Positions 1-9,196 are shown, counted from the first letter of the stretch. The stretch: DNA of 64,000 nucleotides from an uncultured Bartonella sp. (GCA_946478665.1 CAMLCZ010000001.1:1-64000); one strand, 5' to 3'. Translations and numbers: made by a program. Notes: generated by a model not told the origin, from the letters alone.

Positions 1-367
1 AGATAATGCCAGTTATAATTCCTTTAGAAATATTTTTAGCAATTATGTACAATCCCGTGCAGGTCGCAGCCAAAGGAATGAGCATAAATGTGCCTTTTAT
101 GTCAGTGAAGAATAAAATGAACTGCCAAATTCTGGTTAGGAGCGCAGAATTCCAATTTCCTGTATATCCCTCAATTGCTCCCAGATATATGTAGAAGGAG
201 TCATAAACGACGGTTCCCGGATAGAAAGCGTAGAATAACCATAAAAACGCACAAAATATACATAAAAGTAAATAATTATTTTGCAGAAAAAATGGAATTT
301 CTTTTATAAAGTAACGTATATTATTACTAAATTTATTTTCTAAACGCTTATATAAACCAAATTCCAC
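1..367 (-). CDS. Predicted multi-pass membrane protein, glycosyltransferase/DUF6020-like N-terminus (truncated by window edge; GTG start)
   Basis: Manual minus-strand translation from GTG at 367: VEFGLYKRLENKFSNNIRYFIKEIPFFLQNNYLLLCIFCAFLWLFYAFYPGTVVYDSFYIYLGAIEGYTGNWNSALLTRIWQF..., open to position 1; GAGGGAG-like RBS upstream; YPG..YDS....NWN..L..W pattern. Confidence 0.6.
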   Translation of the reverse strand, partial: MEFGLYKRLENKFSNNIRYFIKEIPFFLQNNYLLLCIFCAFLWLFYAFYPGTVVYDSFYIYLGAIEGYTGNWNSALLTRIWQFILFFTDIKGTFMLIPLAATCTGLYIIAKNISKGIITGII

Positions 368-849
368 TGTTTGCTCCCTCACTCAATAGTCAAATGCTGG
401 TAATCGAGTACAAATTATAAACAGAGCGGTAAACTATGTGTCTGTAACTAAAGAGGGAGCTCTATATGTTGTGGTTTATTAAGTCAATATAACAATTAAA
501 TAAAAGCAAGACGAATTTTGGTCTATTTATTATGAATAATAGTAGGTGAGGTAGCATCAGTGCAAAACTCAGTTTCAATCTAAGTATTGTGTGAAACTGT
601 GAAATTTCCAAAGAGCCTTAGTATAAGAATATGACCTTTCGTCATTCTATTGGATTAGATGTCAAATTCCTTAATTATTGTTTTGTCCTGTGAACCAAAT
701 TTATATAGGTTGAACGCTGTTGTTTAATACAGCCATATTCATATGGGTAATGTCGGGTTTACATTTTTTAATGTACGATAAAATATTCAATTGAAAAAAT
801 ATTTGTTTGTATAACTGATTGTGTTTCGTGTGGTCGATGCCTATTAGTT

Positions 850-1010
850 TTCAACGGTATTCGAAGAAAACGGATCTTTTGACGCATTTATTGCATTTTG
901 TGGTGAAACGAGCCGTTCGATGCGTTCGTCGATATAGTCGTCGTAATCTGGATAACGCAAAATAGCGTAACCCCAATTAATAATGGGCTGAATATTATCA
1001 GATACATAAC
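850..1010 (-). pseudogene. C-terminal remnant resembling a patatin-like phospholipase
   Basis: Minus-strand reading NIQPIINWGYAILRYPDYDDYIDERIERLVSPQNAINASKDPFSSNTVEN*; INWGYA motif typical of patatin C-termini; no intact upstream ORF. Confidence 0.35.
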
Positions 1011-1207
1011 CAATATTCTTATGTTTTTAATGAACAACAAGATTATCCCACTGATAAACATAATTATGCTAATAGTTATGGTATGTATAAGTATAGGTTC
1101 GATTTAGCTACTAATGTATGATATTTTAACTAGGACAGAATAATAAAGTTATTTTTACTTTTTTCGATGGGTAAGCAGAGCCAGTCTTACGACTAGTGTT
1201 GTGCCGT

Positions 1208-1940
1208 TTAAGACAACGAGGGCCATTGAATTGAATAAAAAATAGACTGTGCCTCAGCAACGCTTTCTGAATAGTCTAATTTTATTTTTGTCCTTATTCT
1301 GTCAAAATATATGAATTCTTCCGCTATTGCTTGTATCAAGACGGGTGAACTTTCACGGGGTGAACACAATTCATCACCTTGTAATACACCAGAACCTAAT
1401 GCCTGACTTAGCTGCAATACACCGGCTGCTTGTTCTGCTGCTGTTGCACCGGCAATCGCAAAGGCTTTCGATACAGTGTCTGTAACGTCTGTTACTTCTT
1501 GCTCTGATTTTATCACGCCTTTTGATGAACGCATGATACGAGCATAAAGATCAATATACGCTTCCATGCCAATGCGAGCATTATCCGCACTTTGTCTTAT
1601 GCTTTCGAGTGACCTTGCATGCACACCGGAAGCCTGTGACGCTGTGGTGATTTTATTCCCCATGCGTGTCCAGCTATCAGCATATTGCTTGATTTCGTTT
1701 GCAGCGATACCAAGTCCTAAAAGTTGCAATGCGTTGTTAAAGCCATTCATCACACGTCCAAGCGTTTTGGACGCTGTTGGATAATCTGTTTAATGCGCCG
1801 TTCATTGCAGTTGTGCCAGTGCTAAAGCCTTGCATACGCTGTTCAACGCGCTGTGTTGCACCTGCGAATTTGTCTAGGTCTTGGCTGGCGCGCAATAAGC
1901 TTTCGGAACGTACTTCGATACCCAGTGTTGCAATATCCAT
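1208..1940 (-). pseudogene. Phage tail tape-measure protein N-terminus, frameshifted and truncated
   Basis: Two overlapping minus ORFs (1737..1940 and 1208..1753) together give MDIATLGIEVRSESLLRASQDLDKFAGATQRVEQRM... + ...ASGVHARSLESIRQSADNARIGMEAYIDLYARI...AAGVLQLSQALGSGVLQGDEL, typical of tape-measure proteins. Confidence 0.75.
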
Positions 1941-2130
1941 GATCGTTTTTTCAATACGAAAACTGGCAGTTAGGGCGGGCTATAAAGTGGTTATTATGTA
2001 CGGTGCTATGAGAACTCTAACCGTTACTAGACGCTGCTGTTTTTATTATGAATATCAATCATAACATTATTATTTTGTTTGCAGCGGGGGAAAATTGGAC
2101 TGTACTTTTCCTGCTGTATCGCTTACCTCG

Positions 2131-2388
2131 TTATTCAATTTTATAATTGGTGCCTTGACTACTCATAAAAGCAATTGGCCATTTGGCGCGGTGTGATGGA
2201 TATATGACGGCGTGGAATCTGCCGTCCGCATAATTGTTTAGTGCCTCTGAAAGTTCTTCTGAAAGACGATTTACCCGATCAAGGGGCGTTTCCGATGCAT
2301 CGGCTGTTGCTCTTGTTAAAAGTTATTCACTTATTACGGGTGTGACTTTTAGAATAAAACGTCTTGTAGTGTTGGTAGTGTTAGCCAT
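2131..2388 (-). pseudogene. Small hypothetical (phage-like) gene with one in-frame TAA
   Basis: ATG at 2388: MANTTNTTRRFILKVTPVISE*LLTRATADASETPLDRVNRLSEELSEALNNYADGRFHAVIYPSHRAKWPIAFMSSQGTNYKIE*, same frame on both sides of the stop. Confidence 0.4.
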
Positions 2389-2431
2389 TCGAGCGTCCTT
2401 AGCTGGGGGCGTTTCGGGGGGAGGCTGGTGT

Positions 2432-2551
2432 AAGATTGCCGTCTTGCGTCAACCTGATTTGTTGGCATTAGTCGATGCTAATTGTAAGGATAATGAAACA
2501 CGTCCTGAGGCAATACATCGTATCCTCAAAGAGTATTTGACGGAAAGATAG
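2432..2551 (+). pseudogene. Possible ribbon-helix-helix type antitoxin/regulator fragment
   Basis: C-terminal part of ORF 2234..2551: KIAVLRQPDLLALVDANCKDNETRPEAIHRILKEYLTER resembles the RHH pattern (..TRPEAIRRIL.EYL). Confidence 0.3.
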
Positions 2552-2599
2552 TTTTTAAAGATCTATTCTCCGGTCCATTTTCTTAGGGGGAGGGCTTAG

Positions 2600-3096
2600 A
2601 TGAAAATACTGCACTTTTGCCAATTGTTATTTTTATATCTGGCAACCAGACACAACCGCTAAACCCCAGAGATTCAATCAATCCTGTGTTGTGTGACGAT
2701 CCGCAATATTTGGACAGCTACCAGCGGAATTTGTGCGCTCGTCAAAAAGCGGGAACCGCCCCTGCTTATCAACCCGTGACAATCGCGATTCCTGACCCCG
2801 AATACAAATTAACCGCCAAAGATATAAGTATCGTCAAGAATGGTGTTGCTCAAGAATTAAAAGATCCGACCAGTCCTATCTTTGGGAACATGAAGGCTAC
2901 AAAAAGTAAAGAACACGTTATAATCATCTGTGGTTTTGTTAATGGCAAAAACAGTTACGGCGCGTACACCGGAAAAAAGCCTTTCATCGGCGCTTTAACT
3001 AATAATAGTTCCTTCTTAGTCGGTATTGGCGGGACTGACATTCACACTACTGCAACATATGATGTATGCGCGCAGAAAGGTATCCCCTTGCCGTAA
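2600..3096 (+). pseudogene. Hypothetical secreted/lipoprotein, probably frameshifted near its signal peptide
   Basis: ATG at 2600 gives MKILHFCQLLFLYLATRHNR*; the long frame (from TTG 2617) reads LPIVIFISGNQTQPLNP...LKDPTSPIFGNMKATKSKEHVIIICGFVNGKNSYGAYTGKKPFIGAL, a lipoprotein-like domain. Confidence 0.45.
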
Positions 3097-3127
3097 AAAC
3101 AGGGCATTGCCATAATGGCAACACCGT

Positions 3128-3345
3128 TTAAACAAACCCGATTTTATCCATAGCGCGATAGATCGGGCTGCGGCTTGGCTGCATTTCTAATCTGTTGACA
3201 AGGTCAAATCGGGAATTTTCCGGTTTGAATTATCTCATTGCCGTTTTTACTGGCGTTGAGATTTTCGACAAATATATTCAATGAAAGCTGCCTAATATTA
3301 TTCAGTTCGCGCTGAAGCAAGCCGCTGTATACTGCGCGAGTGGCT
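3128..3345 (-). pseudogene. Phage/hypothetical gene remnant, frameshifted
   Basis: Minus reading EATRAVYSGLLQRELNNIRQLSLNIFVENLNASKNGNEIIQTGKFPI*, then the adjacent frame DLVNRLEMQPSRSPIYRAMDKIGFV*. Confidence 0.35.
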
Positions 3346-3362
3346 TCAAAGAAAATGTAAGA

Positions 3363-3733
3363 TAGGTCGCTCAAATTTGAGCAGCCTACTAGCAGACTGT
3401 TTTTATATATGAAAACCTTGCTTGTTATGCTCTTTATACCGTCTCCTCAATTTTGAGGAGACACCCCATCTCCATTCATCGACTGGTTTTAAGCGATTAA
3501 ATTATAATAAGGGGGGCTCTCCAAATTTGGATACACCCCCTATAACCATGTTTTCTGAAGATCAACAAAATAGGTTCCTCAAATTTGAAGTGCCTCTTGA
3601 TGGACGACCACCTTGAGGTTTTTTGGTATTTTCCAAAAAACTCGTAACATCTTGATTTTCAATGTGTTATCTCTATCTGAAAACCTCTGTTATCATGTTC
3701 GATTAGGGGTGTGCTCAAATTTGAGCATCCCCC
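3363..3733. repeat. Cluster of five inverted repeats with a TCAAATTTGA-like core and divergent but complementary outer arms
   Basis: TAGGTCGCTCAAATTTGAGCAGCCTA (3363-3388); GTCTCCTCAATTTTGAGGAGAC (3441-3462); GGGGGGCTCTCCAAATTTGGATACACCCCC (3511-3540); AGGTTCCTCAAATTTGAAGTGCCT (3572-3595); GGGGTGTGCTCAAATTTGAGCATCCCCC (3706-3733). Confidence 0.85.
3618..3641. repeat. Hairpin GTTTTTTGG-tatttt-CCAAAAAAC inside the palindrome cluster
   Basis: Perfect 9-bp inverted repeat with 6-nt loop. Confidence 0.6.
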
Positions 3734-3764
3734 CCTGCAATTAATAAAGATCACTTTCAACCAT

Positions 3765-3792
3765 TAAAAAAGCCTGGTGGGTGGAGCAGGCT
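3765..3792 (-). terminator. Rho-independent terminator downstream of the minus-strand gene at 3821
   Basis: Minus strand: AGCCTG ctccacccac CAGGCT TTTTTA. Confidence 0.75.
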
Positions 3793-3820
3793 GTTAAAGT
3801 TATTTAAATGACAAGGTAGT

Positions 3821-4444
3821 TTACCACTTACATGCTTTTCCTAATGGCTTCATCGTTTTTTCAAGTCCCCTGATTGGGAATCTCATTGTCAAGGTATTTC
3901 CCTTATAGTCTTGAAACTCTACTAACATATTATCATGCCCAAACATTTCTCTGATAAACGGAATTGATTCTTCTGGAGACCAAAACCCTAATATAACGTT
4001 TGAATCTTCTAGGTCCATTGCCAGTCCTCTGGCTTGTTCTCTATCAAGCTGATACATCACAAAGCCAAGTTCGTCGAATCCGCCCAAAAGATCCCCAGTA
4101 TAAAAAAACACGGAGATATTTGGCCTCCTACAGGATATCGAAAGCGCAGCACGGCGACTTTCTCCGTCGTGTACGGGTACTTTGTTGTCTGAAAACACGT
4201 AAATATCATAGTCATGGCTACCATCCCAGACGGACGTACTTATATCGACCTCCCATTTCGATTTTTGTTCATTACCTTTTGTTTCTGCACTCACGGGCGG
4301 TTTGTTTGGTTTTGAAGTGTTATCAAAACAAGCCAAACGCTCGTCACTAGTGTTGATTTTAGAACAGTCGTCTACAGTAGCCGCAAACGGTGTTTGCCAT
4401 GTTGTTAATAACAAGGGAAGAATGAATAACAGTGATAAACGCAT
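3821..4444 (-). CDS. Secreted protein resembling TagO/VasI (type VI secretion-associated) family
   Basis: ORF with signal peptide; DDCSKINTSDERLACFDNTS motif then KWEVDISTSVWDGSHDY...; pattern recognition only. Confidence 0.5.
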   Translation of the reverse strand: MRLSLLFILPLLLTTWQTPFAATVDDCSKINTSDERLACFDNTSKPNKPPVSAETKGNEQKSKWEVDISTSVWDGSHDYDIYVFSDNKVPVHDGESRRAALSISCRRPNISVFFYTGDLLGGFDELGFVMYQLDREQARGLAMDLEDSNVILGFWSPEESIPFIREMFGHDNMLVEFQDYKGNTLTMRFPIRGLEKTMKPLGKACKW

Positions 4445-4557
4445 AAATACCTCGAAGTTTCAGTTGACTTGGCACAGGCTAATTCTTCGGTCAATCAGTT
4501 ATCCTCAAAGCATACACAAAAAATAAAACAGGCTGCACTATTGCTAATACGACCAGT

Positions 4558-4797
4558 TTATTTATTTTTGTTCTGCTCCTCCATGAGTTTTATGTTGTTT
4601 GAACGCTCTTCAGCTAGGGCGGCAAGGTAAGCTTGATCTATATCGAGTATTATTTGCCGCTCATATCTGTTCAGAACATTACCAGTGAATTGCTCCCAGT
4701 TAAGTACGTCAATCGGTTTTGACGGTTGTTGCCCGTTCTCACTCAAGTCCTCTGTACCGTGATACCTCCCAGAAACATGATAGAATGTAATCACCAC
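4558..4797 (-). CDS. Phage-like small protein (tail assembly chaperone region)
   Basis: NWEQFTGNVLNRYERQIILDIDQAYLAALAEE pattern similar to small proteins between tail chaperone and tape measure genes; N-terminus may be altered. Confidence 0.4.
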   Translation of the reverse strand: MVITFYHVSGRYHGTEDLSENGQQPSKPIDVLNWEQFTGNVLNRYERQIILDIDQAYLAALAEERSNNIKLMEEQNKNK

Positions 4798-4927
4798 CTA
4801 CGACAGGTTCGGCCTCTGGTGTTGGTTGTCCGAACCTTGTGTTTCTTTCGCGGCGTGTTTCACCATCAAAGTTAGTGTTTCATATCGCACGGTGATGCGA
4901 ACAAATTCGATCAGGTCTCTTGTGAGG

Positions 4928-5304
4928 TCAAGATAAAATTTGACAGCTTATTGGCCGCCTCCAAAATTTGAGTAAATATCCAATCTCGTTCGGTAAAATT
5001 TCCAAGGCTTTTTCTTCTGAATATTGGGGGATTGAGCCATTATATTCATTTTCGCCCCAATCCCAGCCAGCAATGCAAGCGGCGGCTTTCCGGTATTCAT
5101 TGGTAACGGTTTCTTTTGCCTTTATGGTTTTATTTGCCTTGCGGCGTTCATAGGTTTCATCAATAATTTGGCGTTGTACTGCTTTAGCAGGGTCACTATC
5201 CATAGAACGGATCTGAAACGTTACTCCTATTGGTTCATCGTTTGTGGGTGCAAAAGCTCTAAAGTGTAAAGCTGTTCCGAATTTACAATTTTAGATAAAT
5301 CCAT
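4928..5304 (-). pseudogene. Phage protein (tail assembly chaperone-like), frameshifted near the 5' end
   Basis: ATG 5304 gives MDLSKIVNSEQLYTLEL..., then the next frame gives FGTALHFRAFAPTNDEPIGVTFQIRSMDSDPAKAVQRQIIDETYERRKANK...AACIAGWDWGENEYNGSIPQYSEEKALEIL. Confidence 0.55.
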
Positions 5305-5486
5305 GATTAGTTACCCTATTCGACTTCAATTGATGCGGTACGACTACTACGATTTGATTGTTTGCAATGGTGAAGGCTTCCGTAACAAAGTCCTCTACAC
5401 CACCCCCAGAGTGTGTAGGGCCTGAAATAATCCCTCGATTATAGAACACGGTGTTGGTGTGCTTATCGTCAGGTTGTAGGGGACTG
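5291..5486 (-). pseudogene. Probable phage tail protein C-terminal remnant
   Basis: Minus reading PLQPDDKHTNTVFYNRGIISGPTHSGGGVEDFVTEAFTIANNQIVVVVPHQLKSNRVTNHGFI*, overlapping the next gene start by 14 nt. Confidence 0.35.
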
Positions 5487-5505
5487 TATTATTTGAGACG
5501 ATCAG

Positions 5506-5752
5506 ACACGATATTTGAGACAAAAAAAACGGATCAAAAAAAGTCGCAAATTATTGAAAGATAAATAGAAAAACTGCTTTGGCTTGAAAAGTCGCAAAAA
5601 TTCTGGCTCGTCATACAGACTATCATTTTTGATCGAAATGCTGCTTTTATAATATCATTGTTATTAAAAATCGTATCATTACACAGCCCTAGTGTTTCAA
5701 GGTGTAGCGCGATTTTAGGTCTTTAAAATTACACGATATTTGAGACAAAAAA
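5506..5752. repeat. Direct repeat ACACGATATTTGAGACAAAAAA (5506-5527 and 5731-5752)
   Basis: Exact 22-nt match; a partial extra copy TATTTGAGAC just upstream of the first. Confidence 0.8.
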
Positions 5753-5879
5753 CTTTTTTGGTGTGACGTTTGGCTCATATAAATGACTAAAGTGTCACAC
5801 CTAAAAAATCAATCTATTTCAATGCGTTGTGAGAATTTCTTAAAAATTGCAAACTAATCTAGGTGTGACGCTCAAAAAA

Positions 5880-6278
5880 TCACTTCTCAACGTTCCAAAT
5901 TATTTTTTTAACCTGAAAATTTGGTTTAGAAGTTTTCTTTTTTGCTATGCCGATGATTGAAGCATCACATTCTTCACTTTCGAAACCTTTTAATCCTGCA
6001 CATTTTAAAATGGCCTGTTTTAATTCGGTTTTATCCATAGTGCCGGTTTCGAGAACGATATTGCCAGCGCCTGCTTCACCAACATTGATATTGCACAATG
6101 CACTTTGAATGCTCACATGGCTAATTCTACAGCTGGTAAGTTTCAATGTTTGTCCTGATAATGAAGCATCACTTAGGGCGTAATCAAGTGATGACATTTC
6201 TTTAGGTTCTTGTGCAGATACATTATTTATTGCAGTTAAAGAAAAAAATAGGACCGAAATTATGCTATGCTTAATCAT
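5880..6278 (-). CDS. Hypothetical secreted protein
   Basis: 132-aa ORF with signal peptide MIKHSIISVLFFSLTAINNVSAQ; cysteine-containing mature part. Confidence 0.6.
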   Translation of the reverse strand: MIKHSIISVLFFSLTAINNVSAQEPKEMSSLDYALSDASLSGQTLKLTSCRISHVSIQSALCNINVGEAGAGNIVLETGTMDKTELKQAILKCAGLKGFESEECDASIIGIAKKKTSKPNFQVKKIIWNVEK

Positions 6279-6540
6279 GTTATTGTCTCCTTTGCTTTAG
6301 GCCTGCAACATAAGAGTAAACTTTTTGGAGTTCATTGTTGTCTAGCTCCATCAAGCTTTCTACACCAAAATTGCGTTCCATATACAGATAAGAGCAAAAA
6401 AGTGGAGGCAGCAGTTATTCAACTCGTTTTGTAATGAATAAAAAGCAGATATAAATTGTCAAACTCACTTCAAAAGTGTCAAACTTTATGAATGACAAAA
6501 TCATGGAAGAGAAAAAATTCTTTATAAACAAAGGTTTAAG

Positions 6541-6616
<76 letters not shown>

Positions 6617-6733
6617 ACGACAGCGTTGCAACTACCATAAACTGAGCAAAAGGCAAATAGAAAATTTAAAAAAAATGATATTTTTCCACAAAACCTCACA
6701 TCGCAGTTTAAAATTTTCAGAACCGTCCAAATT

Positions 6734-7333
6734 TTATAAAAATGATGTAATTTTGTTCAGCGCTTTAGACAACAGTTTTTCATATTCTTTACGTGGAATT
6801 TCAATGGCGCCGAAATGTTCAAGATGCGGAGTTGTGAATTGTGTGTCTAATAATATGAAGCCTTGTTTTTGCAGTTGTTCAACAAGAGATACCAGACAGA
6901 TCTTGGACGCATCTGTCATGCGGGAAAACATACTTTCGCCAAAGAAAGCCTGTCCTAGGGAGATACCATATAGGCCGCCTACAAGTTTTTCATCTTGCCA
7001 AGCTTCCACGGTATGACAAAATCCAAGATTAAACAATTCTTCGTAAGAGGTTCTAATGGTTTTATTTATCCAAGTGGTTTCACGACCAGCTTTTGCCTCA
7101 GCACACCCCGATATAACGCCGTTAAAATCGCTATCGAAACGAATTTTATAAGGCTTCTTTTTTATATGTTTCCTTAAACTTCGTGGAATGTGAAAGCGAT
7201 CTAATGGAATTATGCCACGCTTTTCCGGACGTACCCAATAAACATCAGGGTCTTCTGCATCATCTGACATTGGAAAAATACCCTGCGCATATGCATCAAG
7301 AATAAGCGCAGGGTCTAGTATTTCATCACCCAA
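6734..7333 (-). CDS. aat: Leucyl/phenylalanyl-tRNA--protein transferase
   Basis: AYAQGIFPM...[25 protein letters not shown]...[21 protein letters not shown]. Confidence 0.93.
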   Translation of the reverse strand: MGDEILDPALILDAYAQGIFPMSDDAEDPDVYWVRPEKRGIIPLDRFHIPRSLRKHIKKKPYKIRFDSDFNGVISGCAEAKAGRETTWINKTIRTSYEELFNLGFCHTVEAWQDEKLVGGLYGISLGQAFFGESMFSRMTDASKICLVSLVEQLQKQGFILLDTQFTTPHLEHFGAIEIPRKEYEKLLSKALNKITSFL

Positions 7334-7346
7334 TGTGACCAGACCT

Positions 7347-8702
7347 TTAATTATCAGTCAAAGTTTTGTTGGCTAGATATTTTTCTAGCCAATGAATATC
7401 ATAATTTCCTTTGGCTATATCGTCATTGCCAATCAGATCACGGAACAGCGGCAATGTAGTATTGATTCCATCAACGACAAATTCATCGAGCGCACGTCTT
7501 AAACGCATCATACATTCTAGGCGAGTGCGACCATGTACGATCAATTTGCCAATAAGGCTGTCGTAATAAGGCGGGATACGATAGCCCGAATACACACCGG
7601 AATCTACTCGCACACCTAATCCACCAGGTGTATGAAAATGCGTAATTAACCCAGGGGAAGGGGTAAAGTTAACTGGGTCTTCGGCATTGATACGACATTC
7701 AATTGCATGACCGGAAAAATGGATATCACTCTGTTTGGCTGATAAACCTTCACCTGCAGCAACTTGGATTTGCTCATGGACGAGATCGATACCGGTTACA
7801 GCTTCAGTTACTGGATGTTCAACCTGAAGGCGCGTATTCATTTCTATGAAATAGAATTCACCATTTTCATATAGAAATTCGATTGTTCCTGCACCACGAT
7901 ATCCAAGTTCGGCGCATGCATTGGCAACAATCATACCGATCTTCTGACGAGCTTTATCATCAAGCACAGGGGAATTTGCTTCTTCCCAAACTTTTTGATT
8001 GCGACGTTGTAAGGAACAATCACGTTCACCAAGGTGGATAGCATTACCTGCACCATCACCCATAACCTGTACTTCTATGTGACGCGGATTTTCCAAATAT
8101 TTTTCTATGTAGACAGCATCATCACCAAAAGCGGCGCCAGCTTCTGAACGGGCAGTATTCAGCGCAACGGAAAGCTCGTCTGGTGTGCGTGCTACCTTCA
8201 TACCGCGTCCACCGCCACCAGCTGATGCTTTGATGATAACAGGATAGCCAATTTCACTAGCAATACGGGCAGCTTCGCTGTCTTCTGTTACAGCACCGTC
8301 AGAACCTGGTACAACAGGAATACCCAAACGCTTTGCTGTCTTTTTGGCTTCGATTTTATCGCCCATGATACGAATATGTGCTGAAGTGGGGCCTATAAAA
8401 GTTATCGAATGTGCTTCAAGAATTTCTGCAAATTTGGCATTTTCTGAAAGAAAACCGTAACCTGGATGTATGGCATCAGCGCCGGTGATTTCACAAGCTG
8501 CTACGATTTGTTGAATATTTAAATAGGAGTCCCGCGAAGGAGCAGGGCCAATGCATACACTTTCATCAGCAAGACGAACATGCATTGCATCCGCGTCAGC
8601 AGTTGAGTGTACAGCGACAGTCTTAATACCAAGCTCTTTACAAGCTCGTAAAACACGAAGGGCTATCTCACCTCGGTTGGCTATCAAGATTTTTTGAAAC
8701 AT
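7347..8702 (-). CDS. accC: Acetyl-CoA carboxylase biotin carboxylase subunit
   Basis: [36 protein letters not shown]... Confidence 0.97.
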   Translation of the reverse strand: MFQKILIANRGEIALRVLRACKELGIKTVAVHSTADADAMHVRLADESVCIGPAPSRDSYLNIQQIVAACEITGADAIHPGYGFLSENAKFAEILEAHSITFIGPTSAHIRIMGDKIEAKKTAKRLGIPVVPGSDGAVTEDSEAARIASEIGYPVIIKASAGGGGRGMKVARTPDELSVALNTARSEAGAAFGDDAVYIEKYLENPRHIEVQVMGDGAGNAIHLGERDCSLQRRNQKVWEEANSPVLDDKARQKIGMIVANACAELGYRGAGTIEFLYENGEFYFIEMNTRLQVEHPVTEAVTGIDLVHEQIQVAAGEGLSAKQSDIHFSGHAIECRINAEDPVNFTPSPGLITHFHTPGGLGVRVDSGVYSGYRIPPYYDSLIGKLIVHGRTRLECMMRLRRALDEFVVDGINTTLPLFRDLIGNDDIAKGNYDIHWLEKYLANKTLTDN

Positions 8703-8716
8703 TTCAATGACCTGTC

Positions 8717-9196
8717 TTATTCAACGACAACGAGCGGCTCACCAAATTCTACTGGTTGTGCATCTTCGACCAAAATCGCTTTAACAGTTCCAGCACGCGG
8801 TGAAGATATTTGATTCATCGTTTTCATTGCTTCGATGATAATCAATGTTTGTCCTTCAGATACGGTCTGACCGACCTCAACAAATGGACGAGCACCCGGA
8901 GCAGGGGCTAGATAAGCTGTTCCCACCATTGGTGATGTCACGGCATTTTTGGAAACATCTTCTTTTGCTGCAGGCTCTACTACAACTGGAGCGGCAGCTT
9001 GTGCAACAGGCGCAGGCGAATAAACATTCTGAACGGGTGCGCCACCCATAAGCTGACGTGAAACACGGATACGCAGGTCGCCTTGTTCAACCTCGATATC
9101 GGAAAGATTGGTATCATTCAGAATTTCGGCTAGATCACGGATAAGATCTTTATTAACGCCTGTGTTTTTGACGGTACCAGTAGGTTTTGTAGCCAT
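8717..9196 (-). CDS. accB: Acetyl-CoA carboxylase biotin carboxyl carrier protein
   Basis: C-terminal [11 protein letters not shown] biotinylation motif; adjacent to accC. Confidence 0.96.
   Translation of the reverse strand: MATKPTGTVKNTGVNKDLIRDLAEILNDTNLSDIEVEQGDLRIRVSRQLMGGAPVQNVYSPAPVAQAAAPVVVEPAAKEDVSKNAVTSPMVGTAYLAPAPGARPFVEVGQTVSEGQTLIIIEAMKTMNQISSPRAGTVKAILVEDAQPVEFGEPLVVVE

Noticed and set aside
6-194. + strand ORF 62 aa
   Set aside because: Antisense to a better-supported GTG-start membrane protein CDS on the minus strand (1-367).
3422-3616. + strand ORF 64 aa spanning the palindrome cluster
   Set aside because: Its sequence is largely made of the inverted repeats and there is no family resemblance; the repeats explain the open frame.
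3363-3733. CRISPR array interpretation of the repeat cluster
   Set aside because: Repeats are not identical, spacing is irregular (58-136 bp), spacers are not of uniform size, and no cas gene is visible.
4000-4350. + strand ORF 116 aa
   Set aside because: Antisense to the TagO-like gene; low-quality composition.
1-6540. IS element / transposase explanation for the decayed region
   Set aside because: No transposase-like reading frame or terminal inverted repeats recognised; phage-like fragments are a better fit.
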